In this document: piece by piece, positions 41,701 to 53,700 of the stretch
How the letters are laid out: every line of letters begins with the position of its first letter
How positions within the stretch are numbered: position 1 is the stretch's first letter
NCBI RefSeq assembly: GCF_021155765.1
Contig: NC_060114.1
Span: 5,270,001-5,334,000 of the forward strand
Direction of reading: 5' to 3'
Length of the DNA stretch: 64,000 nt
Source: Diprion similis
Taxonomy: Eukaryota; Arthropoda; Insecta; Hymenoptera; Diprionidae
The notes under the pieces: generated by a model
What the model was told of the DNA's origin: nothing
Database searches by the model: none
What the model saw: the letters and a program-made list of their open reading frames with translations, nothing else
Made by a program: the position numbers and the translations under genes

Positions 41701-44700
41701 GGGCACTATTCCGACGTAATTTTGCGAGAGAAATCGATGAAACGCAGTCCCAATACGCTGCGAGCAACACCTGTGAAGTTACAGCCGAAAAACTCATGAT
41801 TTTCGTCGACATTTCTCTGCTGCTGGTCCTACGCTATTTTTGATGTGTTTTCTGAGTTCCTGGGGGTCGAATTACTCTAAGATTGGTCATACAATTCGAT
41901 TCGGAGTCGAGAAATTTTCGGCTCTCCAAATGACTAAAAAAGTAAGGCCAACCCCTTTGCATTTTTGGTGAAAATTTCGACGACTTTGAAAAGTGCTGCA
42001 ATTAATTCTGTAGGGCACTATTCCGACGTAATTTTGCGAGAGGAATCGATTAAACGCAGTCCCAATACGCTGCGAGCAACACCTGTGAAGTTACAGCCGA
42101 AAAACTCATGATTTTCGTCGTCATTTCTCTGCTGCTGGTCCTACGCTATTTTTGATGTGTTTTCTGAGTTCCTTGGGGTCGAATTACTCTAAGATTGGTC
42201 ATACAAATCGATTCGAAGTCGAGAAATTTTCGACTCTCAAAATGACTAAAAAAGTAAGGCTAACCCCTTTGCATTTTTGGTGAAAATTTCAACGACTTTG
42301 AAAAGTGCTGCAATTAATTCTGTGGGGCACTATTCCGACGTAATTTTGCGAGAGAAATCGATTAATCGCAATCCCAATACGCTGCGAGCAACACCTGTGA
42401 AGTTACAGCCGAAAAACTCATGATTTTCGTCGTCATTTCTCTGCTGCTGGTCCTACGCTATTTTTGATGTGTTTTCTGAGTTCCTTAGGGTCGAATTACT
42501 CTAAGATTGGTCATACAAATTGATTCGGAGTCGAGAAATTTTCGGCTCTGATAATGCCTAAAAAAGTAAGGCTAACCCCTTTGCATTTTTGGTAAAAATT
42601 TCGACGACTTTTAAAAGTGCCGCAATCAATTCTGTAGGGCACTATTCCGACGTAATTTTGCTAGAGAAATCGATTAAACGCAGTCCCAATACGCTGCGAG
42701 CAACACCTGTGAAGTTACAGCCGAAAAACTCATGATTTTCGTCGTCATTTCTCTGCTGCTGGTCCTACGCTATTTTTGATGTGTTTTCTGAGTTCCTGGG
42801 GGTCGAATTACTTTAAGATTGGTCATACAAATCGATTCGGAGTCGAGAAATTTTCGGCTCTCCAAATGACTAAAAAAGTAAGGCTAACCCCTTTGCATTT
42901 TTGGTGAAAATTTCGACGACTTTGAAAAGTGCTGCAAATAATTCTGTAGGGCACTATTCCGATGTAATTTTGCGAGAGAAATCGATTAAACGCAGTCTCA
43001 ATACGCTGCGAGCAACACCTGTGAAGTTACAGCCGAAAAACTCATGATTTTCGTCGTCATTTCTCTGCTGCTGGTCCTACGCTATTTTTGATGTGTTTTC
43101 TGAGTTCCTTGAGGTCGAATTACTCTAAGATTGGTCATACAAATCAAATCGGAGTCGACAAATTTTCGGCTCTGGAAATGACTAAAAAAGTAAGGCTAAC
43201 CCCTTTGCATTTTTGGTGAAAATTTCAACGACTTTTAAAAGTGCTGCAATCAATTCTGTAGGGCACTATTCCGACGTAATTTTGCTAGAGAAATCGATTA
43301 AACGCAGTCCCAATACGCTGCGAGCAACACCTGTGAAGTTACAGCCGAAAAACTCATGATTTTCGTCGTCATTTCTCTGCTGCTGGTCCTACGCTATTTT
43401 TGATGTGTTTTCTGAGTTCCTGGGGGTCGAATTACTTTAAGATTGGTCATACAAATCGATTCGGAGTCGAGAAATTTTCGGCTCTCCAAATGACTAAAAA
43501 AGTAAGGCTAACCCCTTTGCATTTTTGGTGAAAATTTCAACGACTTTTAAAAGTGCTGCAATCAATTCTGTAGGGCACTATTCCGATGTAATTTTGCGAG
43601 AGAAATCGATTAAACGCAGTCTCAATACGCTGCGAGCAACACCTGTGAAGTTACAGCCGAAAAACTCATGATTTTCGTCGTCATTTCTCTGCTGCTGGTC
43701 CTACGCTATTTTTGATGTGTTTTCTGAGTTCCTTGAGGTCGAATTACTCTAAGATTGGTCATACAAATCAAATCGGAGTCGACAAATTTTCGGCTCTGGA
43801 AATGACTAAAAAAGTAAGGCTAACCCCTTTGCATTTTTGGTGAAAATTTCAACGACTTTTAAAAGTGCTGCAATCAATTCTGTAGGGCACTATTCCGACG
43901 TAATTTTGCGAGAGAAATCGATTAAACGCAGTCCCAATACGCAGCGAGCAACACCTGTGAAGTTACAGCCGAAAAACTCATGATTTTCGTCGTCATTTCT
44001 CTGCTGCTGGTCCTACGCTATTTTTGATGTGTTTTCTGAGTTCCTTGAGGTCGAATTACTCTAAGATTGGTCATACAAATCGATTCGGAGTCGACAAATT
44101 TTCGGCTCTGAAAATGACTAAAAAAGTAAGGCTAACCCCTTTGCATTTTTGGTGAAAATTTCAACGACTTTTAAAAGTGCTGCAATCAATTCTGTAGGGC
44201 ACTATTCCGACGTAATTTTGCGAGAGAAATCGATTAAACGCAGTCCCAATACGCTGCGAGCAACACCTGTGAAGTTACAGCCGAAAAACTCATGATTTTC
44301 GTCGTCATTTCTCTGCTGCTGGTCCTACGCTATTTTTGATGTGTTTTCTGAGTTCCTTGAGGTCGAATTACTCTAAGATTGGTCATACAAATCGATTCGG
44401 AGTCGAGAAATTTTCGGCTCCGAAAATGACTAGAAAAGTAAGGCTAACCCCTTTGCATTTTTGATGAAAATTTCGACGACTTTGAAAAGTGCTGCAATCT
44501 ATTCTGTAGGGCACTATTCCGACGTAATTTTGCGAGAGAAATCGATTAAACGCAGTCCCAATACGCTGCGAGCAACACCTGTGAAGTTACAGCCGAAAAA
44601 CTCATGATTTTCGTCGTCATTTCTCTGCTGCTGGTCCTACGCTATTTTTGATGTGTTTCCTGAGTTCCTGGGGGTCGAATTACTCTGAGATTGGTCATAC

Positions 44701-47700
44701 AAATTGATTCGGAGTCGAGAAATTTTCGGCTCTCAAAATGACCAAAAAAGTAAGGCTAACCCCTTTGCATTTTTGGTGAAAATTTCAACGACTTCGAAAA
44801 GTGCTGCAATTTATTCTGTGGGGCACTATTCCGACGTAATTTTGCTAGCGAAATCGATGAAACGCAGTCCCAATACGCTGCGAGCAACACCTGTGAAGTT
44901 ACAGCCGGAAAACTCATGATTTTCGTCGTCATTTCTCTGCTGCTGGTCCTACGCTATTTTTGATGTGTTTTCTGAGTTCCTTGGGGTCGAATTACTCTAA
45001 GATTGGTCATACAAATCGATTCGAAGTCGAGAAATTTTCGACTCTCAAAATGACTAAAAAAGTAAGGCTAACCCCTTTGCATTTTTGGTGAAAATTTCAA
45101 CGACTTTGAAAAGTGCTGCAATTAATTCTGTGGGGCACTATTCCGACGTAATTTTGCGAGAGAAATTGATTAATCGCAATCCCAATACGCTGCGAGCAAC
45201 ACCTGTGAAGTTACAGCCGAAAAACTCATGATTTTCGTCGTCATTTCTCTGCTGCTGGTCCTACGCTATTTTTGATGTGTTTTCTGAGTTCCTGGGGGTC
45301 GAATTACTTTAAGATTGGTCAGACAATTCGATTCGGAGTCGAGAAATTTTCGGCTCTGAAAATGACTGAAATAGTCAGGCTAACCCCTTTGCATTTTTGG
45401 TGAAAATTTCGACGACTTTGAAAAGTGCTGCAATGATTACTGTAGGGCACTATTCCGACGTAATTTTGCGAGAGAAATCAATTAAACGCAGTCCCAATAC
45501 GCTGCGAGCAACACCTGTGAAGTTACAGCCGAAAAACTCATGATTTTCGTCGTCATTTCTCTGCTGCTGGTCCTACGCTATTTTTGATGTGTTTTCTGAG
45601 TTCCTTAGGGTCGAATTACTCTAAGATTGGTCATACAAATTGATTCGGAGTCGAGAAATTTTCGGCTCTGAAAATGCCTAAAAAAGTAAGGCTAACCCCT
45701 TTGCATTTTTGGTGAAAATTTCAACGACTTTTAAAAGTGCTGCAATCAATTCTGTAGGGCACTATTTCGACGTAATTTTGCGAGAGAAATCGATTAAACG
45801 CAGTCCCAATACGCTGCGAGCAACACCTGTGAAGTTACAGCCGAAAAACTCATGATTTTCGTCGTCATTTCTCTGCTGCTGGTCCTACGCTATTTTTGAT
45901 GTGTTTTCTGAGTTCCTTGAGGTCGAATTACTCTAAGATTGGTCATACAAATCGATTCGGAGTCGAGAAATTTTCGGCTCTGAAAATGACTAAAAAAGTA
46001 AGGCTAACCCCTTTGCATTTTTGGTGAAAATTTCAACGACTTTTAAAAGTGCTGCAATTAATTCTGTAGGGCACTATTCCGACGTAATTTTGCGAGAGAA
46101 ATCGATTAAACGCAGTCCCAATACGCTGCGAGCAACACCTGTGAAGTTACAGCCGTAAAACTCATGATTTTCGTCGTCATTTCTCTGCTGCTGGTCCTAC
46201 GCTATTTTTGATGTGTTTTCTGAGTTCCTTGGGGTCGAATTACTCTAAGATTGGTCATACAAATCGATTCGGAGTCGACAAATTTTCGGCTCTGAAAATG
46301 ACTAAAAAAGTAGGGCTAACCCCTTTGCATTTTTGGTAAAAATTTCGACGACTGTTAGAAGTGCTGCAATCAATTCTGTAGGGCACTATTCCGACGTAAT
46401 TTTGTGAGAGAAATCGATTAAACGCAGTCCCAATACGCTGCGAGCAACACCTGTGAAGTTACAGCCGAAAAACTCATGATTTTCGTCGTCATTTTTCTGC
46501 TGCTGGTCCTACGCTATTTTTGATGTGTTTTCTGAGTTCCTGGGGGTCAAATTACTCTAAGATTGGTCATACAATTCGATTCGGAGTCGAGAAATTTTCG
46601 GCTCTGCAAATGACTGAAATAGTAAGGCTAACCCCTTCGCATTTTTGGTGAAAATTTCAACGACTTTGAAAAGTGCTGCAATTAATTCTGTAGGGCACTA
46701 TTCCGACGTAATTTTGCTAGCGAAATCGATGAAACGCAGTCCCAATACGCTGCGAGCAACACCTGTGAAGTGACAGCCGGAAAACTCATGATTTTCGTCG
46801 TCATTTCTCTGCTGCTGGTCCTACGCTATTTTTGATGTGTTTTCTGAGTTCCTTGGGGTCGAATTACTCTAAGATTGGTCATACAAATCGATTCGAAGTC
46901 GAGAAATTTTCGACTCTCAAAATGACTAAAAAAGTAAGGCTAACCCCTTTGCATTTTTGGTGAAAATTTCAACGACTTTGAAAAGTGCTGCAATTAATTC
47001 TGTGGGGCACTATTCCGACGTAATTTTGCGAGAGAAATCGATTAATCGCAATCCCAATACGCTGCGAGCAACACCTGTGAAGTTACAGCCGAAAAACTCA
47101 TGATTTTCGTCGTCATTTCTCTGCTGCTGGTCCTACGCTATTTTTGATGTGTTTTCTGAGTTCCTGGGGGTCGAATCACTTTAAGATTGGTCAGACAATT
47201 CGATTCGGAGTCGAGAAATTTTCGGCTCTGAAAATGATTGAAATAGTCAGGCTAACCCCTTTGCATTTTTGGTGAAAATTTCGACGACTTTGAAAAGTGC
47301 TGCAATTAATACTGTAGGGCACTATTCCGACGTAATTTTGCGAGAGAAATCAATTAAACGCAGTCCCAATACGCTGCGAGCAACACCTGTGAAGTTACAG
47401 CCGAAAAACTCATGATTTTCGTCGTCATTTCTCTGCTGCTGGTCCTACGCTATTTTTGATGTGTTTTCTGAGTTCCTTAGGGTCGAATTACTCTAAGATT
47501 GGTCATACAAATTGATTCGGAGTCGAGAAATTTTCGGCTCTGAAAATGCCTAAAAAAGTAAGGCTAACCCCTTTGCATTTTTGGTGAAAATTTCAACGAC
47601 TTTTAAAAGTGCTGCAATCAATTCTGTAGGGCACTATTCCGACGTAATTTTGCGAGAGAAATCGATTAAACGCAGTCCCAATACGCTGCGAGCAACACCT

Positions 47701-50700
47701 GTGAAGTTACAGCCGAAAAACTCATGATTTTCGTCGTCATTTCTCTGCTGCTGGTCCTACGCTATTTTTGATGTGTTTTCTGAGTTCCTTGAGGTCGAAT
47801 TACTCTAAGATTGGTCATACAAATCGATTCGGAGTCGAGAAATTTTCGGCTCTGAAAATGACTGAAAAAGTAAGGCTAACCCCTTTGCATTTTTGGTGAA
47901 AATTTCAACGACTTTTAAAAGTGCTGCAATTAATTCTGTAGGGCACTATTCCGACGTAATTTTGCGAGAGAAATCGATTAAACGCAGTCCCAATACGCTG
48001 CGAGCAACACCTGTGAAGTTACAGCCGAAAAACTCATGATTTTCGTCGTCATTTCTCTGCTGCTGGTCCTACGCTATTTTTGATGTGTTTTCTGAGTTCC
48101 TTGAGGTCGAATTACTCTAAGATTGGTCATACAAATCGATTCGGAGTCGAGAAATTTTCGGCTCTGAAAATGACTGAAATAGTAAGGCTAACCCCTTTGC
48201 ATTTTTGGTGAGAATTTTAACGACTTTGGAAAGTGCTGCAATTAATTCTGTAGGGCACTATTCCGACGTAATTTTGCGAGAGAAATCGATTAAACGCAGT
48301 CCCAATACGCTGCGAGCAACACCTGTGAAGTTACAGCCGTAAAACTCATGATTTTCGTCGTCATTTCTCTGCTGCTGGTCCTACGCTATTTTTGATGTGT
48401 TTTCTGAGTTCCTTGGGGTCGAATTACTCTAAGATTGGTCATACAAATCGATTCGGAGTCGACAAATTTTCGGCTCTGAAAATGACTAAAAAAGTAGGGC
48501 TAACCCCTTTGCATTTTTGGTGAAAATTTCGAAGACTTTGAGAAGTGCTGCAATTATTTCTGTGGGGCACTATTCCGACGTAATTTTGCGAGAGAAATCG
48601 ATTAAACGCAGTCCCAATACGCTGCGAGCAACACCTGTGAAGTTACAGCCGAAAAACTCATGATTTTCGTCGTCATTTCTCTGCTGCTGGTCCTACGCTA
48701 TTCTTGATGTGTTTTCTGAGTTCCTTGAGGTCGAATTACTCTAAGATTGGTCATACAAATCGATTCGGAGTCGAGAAATTTTCGGCTCTGAAAATGAATG
48801 AAATAGTAAGGCTAACCCCTTTGCATTTTTGGTGAAAATTTCGACGACTTTGAAAAGTGCTGCAATTAATTCTGTAGGGCACTATTCCGACGTAATTTTG
48901 CGAGAGAAATCGATTGAACGCAGTCCCAATACGCTGCGAGCAACACCTGTGAAGTTGCAGCCGGAAAACTCATGATTTTCGTCGTCATTTCTCTGCTGCT
49001 GGTCCTACGCTATTTTTGATGTGTTTTCTGAGTTCCTGGGGGTCGAATTACTTTAAGATTGGTCATACAAATCGATCCGGAGTCGAGAAATTTTCGACTC
49101 TCCGAATGACTAAAAAAGTAAGGCTAACCCCTTTGCATTTTTGGTGAAAATTTCGACGACTTTGAAAAGTGCCGCAATTAATTCTGTAGGGCATTATTCC
49201 GACGTAATTTTGCGAGAGAAATCGATTAAACGCAGTCCCAATACGCTGCGAGCAACACCTGTGAAGTTACAGCCGAAAAACTCATGATTTTCGTCGTCAT
49301 TTCTCTGCCGCTGGTCCTACGCTATTTTTGATGTGTTTTCTGAGTTCCTTGAGGTCGAATTACTCTAAGATTGGTCATACAAATCGATTCGGAGTCGAGA
49401 AATTTTCGGCTCTGAAAATGACTAAAAAAGTGAGGCTAACCCCTTTGCATTTTTGGTGAAAATTTCGACGACTTTTAAAAGTGCTGCAATCAATTCTGTA
49501 GGGCACTATTCCGACGTAATTTTGCGAGAGAAATCGATTAAACGCAGTCCCAATACGCTGCGAGCAACACCTGTGAAGTTACAGCCGAAAAACTTATGAT
49601 TTTCGTCGTCGTTTCTCTGCTGCTGGTCCTACGCTATTTTTGATGTGTTTTCTGAGTTTCTGGGGGTCGAATTACTCTGAGATTGGTCATACAAATCGAT
49701 TCGGAGTCGAGAAATTTTCGGCTCTCCAAATGACTAAAAAAGTAAGGATAACCCCTTTGCATTTTTGGTGAAAATTTTGAAGACTTTGAGAAGTGCTGCA
49801 ATTATTTCTGTGGGGCACTATTCCGACGTAATTTTGCGAGAGAAATCGATTAAACGCAGTCCCAATACGCTGCGAGCAACACCTGTGAAGTTACAGCCGA
49901 AAAACTCATGATTTTCGTCGTCATTTCTCTGCTGCTGGTCCTACGCTATTTTTGATGTGTTTTCTGAGTTCCTTGAGGTCGAATTACTCTAAGATTGGTC
50001 ATACAAATCGATTCGGAGTCGAGAAATTTTCGGCTCTGAAAATGACTGAAATAGTAAGGCTAACCCCTTTGCATTTTTGGTGAGAATTTTAACGACTTTG
50101 GAAAGTGCTGCAATTAATTCTGTAGGACACTATTCCGACGTAATTTTGCGAGAGAAATCGATTAAACGCAGTTTCAATACGCTGCGAGCAACACCTGTGA
50201 AGTTACAGCCGTAAAACTCATGATTTTCGTCGTCATTTCTCTGCTGCTGGTCCTACGCTATTCTTGATGTGTTTTCTGAGTTCCTTGAGGTCGAATTACT
50301 CTAAGATTGGTCATACAACTCGATTCGGAGTCGAGAAATTTTCGGCTCTGAAAATGACTGAAATAGTAAGGCTAACCCCTTTGCATTTTTGGTGAAAATT
50401 TCGACGACTTTGAAAAGTGCTGCAATTAATTCTGTAGGGCACTATTCCGACGTAATTTTGCGAGAGAAATCGATTAAACGCAGTCCCAATACGCTGCGAG
50501 CAACACCTGTGAAGTTACAGCCGAAAAACTCATGATTTTCGTCGTCATTTCTCTGCTGCTGGTCCTACGCTATTTTTGATGTGTTTTCTGACTTCCTTGG
50601 GGTCGAATTACTCTAAGATTGGTCATACAAATTGATTCGGAGTCGAGAAATTTTCGGCTCTGAAAATGACTAAAAAAGTAAGGCTAACCCCTTCGCATTT

Positions 50701-53700
50701 TTGGTGAAAATTTCGACGACTTTTAAAAGTGCTGCAATCAATTCTGTAGGGCACTATTCCGTCGTAATTTTGCGAGAGAAATCGATTAAACGCAGTCCCA
50801 ATACGCTGCGAGCAACACCTGTGAAGTTACAGCCGAAAAACTGATGATTTTCGTCGTCATTTCTCTGCTGCTGGTCCTACGCTATTTTTGATGTGTTTTC
50901 TGAGTTCCTGGGGGTCGAATTACTCTAAGATTGGTCATACAAATCGATTCGGAGTCGAGAAATTTTCGGCTCTGAAAATGACTAAAAAAGTAAGGCTAAC
51001 CCCTTTGCATTTTTGGTGAAAATTTCAACGACTTCGAAAAGTGCTGCAATTATTTCTGTGGGGCACTATTCCGACGTCATTTTGCGAGAGAAATCGATTA
51101 ATCGCAGTCCCAATACGCTGCGAGCAACACCTGTGAAGTTACAGCCGAAAAACTCATGATTTTCGTCGTCATTTCTCTGCTGCTGGTCCTACGCTATTTT
51201 TGATGTGTTTTCTGAGTTCCTGGGGGTCGAATTACTCTAAGATTGGTCAGACAATTCGATTCGGAGTCGAGAAATTTTCGGCTCCGAAAATGACTAAAAT
51301 AGTAAGGCTAACCCCTTTGCATTTTTGGTGAAAATTTCGACGACTTTGAAAAGTGCTGCAATTAATTCTGTAGGGAACTATTCCGACGTAATTTGGCGAG
51401 AGAAATCGATTAAACGCAGTCCCAATACGCTGCGAGCAACACCTGTGAAGTTACAGCCGAAAAACTCATGATTTTCGTCGTCATTTCTCTGCTGCTGGTC
51501 CTACGCTATTTTTGATGTGTTTTCTGAGTTCCTTGGGGTCGAATTACTCTAAGATTGGTCATACAAATTGATTCGGAGTCGAGAAATTTTCGGCTCTGAA
51601 AATGACTAAAAAAGTAAGGCTAACCCCTTCGCATTTTTGGTGAAAATTTCGACGACTTTTAAAAGTGCTGCAATCAATTCTGTAGGGCACTATTCCGACG
51701 TAATTTTGCGAGAGAAATCGATTAAACGCAGTCCCAATACGCTGCGAGCAACACCTGTGAAGTTACAGCCGAAAAACTCATGATTTTCGTCGACATTTCT
51801 CTGCTGCTGGTCCTACGCTATTTTTGATGTGTTTTCTGAGTTCCTTGGGGTCGAATTACTCTAAGATTGGTCATACAAATCGATTCGGAGTCGACAAATT
51901 TTCGGCTCTGAAAATGACTAAAAAAGTGAGGCTAACCCCTTTGCATTTTTGGTGAAAATTTCAACGACTTTGAAAAGTGCTGCAATTAATTCTGTAGGGC
52001 ACTATTCCGACGTAATTTTGCGAGAGAAATCGATTTAACGCAGTCCCAATACGCTGCGAGCAACACCTGTGAAGTTGCAGCCGAAAAACTTATGATTTTC
52101 GTCGTCATTTCTCTGCTGCTGGTCCTACGCTATTTTTGATGTGTTTTCTGAGTTCCTGGGGGTCGAATTACTTTAAGATTGGTCATACAAATCGATTCGG
52201 AGTCGACAAATTTTCGGCTCTGAAAATGACTAAAAAAGTAGGGCTAACCCCTTTGCATTTTTGGTAAAAATTTCGACGACTTTTAGAAGTGCTGCAATCA
52301 ATTCTGTAGGGCACTATTCCGACGTAATTTTGCGAGAGAAATCGATTAAACGCAGTCCCAATACGCTGCGAGCAACACCTGTGAAGTTACAGCCGAAAAA
52401 CTCATGATTTTCGTCGTCATTTTTCTGCTGCTGGTCCTACGCTATTTTTGATGTGTTTTCTGAGTTCCTGGGGGTCGAATTACTCTAAGATTGGTCATAC
52501 AAATCGATTCGGAGTCGAGAAATTTTCGACTCTCAAAATGACTAAAAAAGTAAGGCTAACCCCTTTGCATTTTCGGTGAAAATTTCAACGACTTTGAAAA
52601 GTGCTGCAATTCATTCTGTGGGGCACTATTCCGACGTAATTTTGCGAGAGAAATCGATTAATCGCAGTCCCCATACGCTGCGAGCAACACCTGTGAAGTT
52701 ACAGCCGAAAAACTCATGATTTTCGTCGTCATTTCTCTGCTGCTGGTTCTACGCTATTTTTGATGTGTTTCCTGAGTTCCAGGGGGTCGAAGTACTCTAA
52801 GATTGGTCATACAAATCGATTCGGAGTCGAGAAATTTTCGGCTCTGAAAATGACTAAAAAAGTAAGGCTAACCCCTTTGCATTTCTGGTGAAAATTTCAA
52901 CGACTTTGAAAAGTGCTGCAGTTATTCTGTAGGGCACTATTCTAACGTAATTTTGCGAGAGAAATCGATTAAACGCAGTCCCAATACGCTGCGACCAACA
53001 CCTGTGAAGTTACAGCCGAAAAACTCATGATTTTCGTCGACATTTCTCTGCTGCTGGTCATACGCTATTTTTGATGTGTTTTCTGAGTTCCTGGGGGTCG
53101 AATTACTCTAGGATTGGTCATACAAATCGATTCGGAGTCGAGAAATTTTCGGCTCCGAAAATGACTAGAAAAGTAAGGCTAACCCCTTTGTATTTCTGGT
53201 GAAAATTTCAACGACTTTGAAAAGTGCTGCAATTATTCTGTGGGGCACTATTCCGACGTAATTTTGCGAAAGAAATCGATCAATCGCAGTCCCAATACGC
53301 TGCGAGCAACACCTGTGAAGTTACAGCCGAAAAACTCATGATTTTCGTCGTCATTTCTCTGCTGCTGGTCCTACTCTATTTTTGATGTGTTTTCTGAGTT
53401 CCTGGGGGTCGAATTACTTTAAGATTGGTCATATAAATCGATTCGGAGTCGAGAAATTTTCGGCTCTCCAAATGACTGAGAAAGTAAGGCTAACCCCTTT
53501 GCATTTTCGATGAAAATACCGACGACTTGGGAAAGTGCTGCAATTAATTCTGTAGGGCACTATTCCGACGTAATTTTGCGAGAGAAATCGATTAAACGCA
53601 GTCCCAATACGCTGCGAGCAACACCTGTGAAGTTACAGCCGAAAAACTTATGATTTTCGTCGTCATTTTTCTGCTGCTGGTCCTACGCTATTTTTGATGT

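Noticed and set aside
44704..44919. 71-codon open frame inside the satellite
   Set aside because: It arises because one monomer lacks a stop; neighbouring monomers break the frame and there is no start context or domain.
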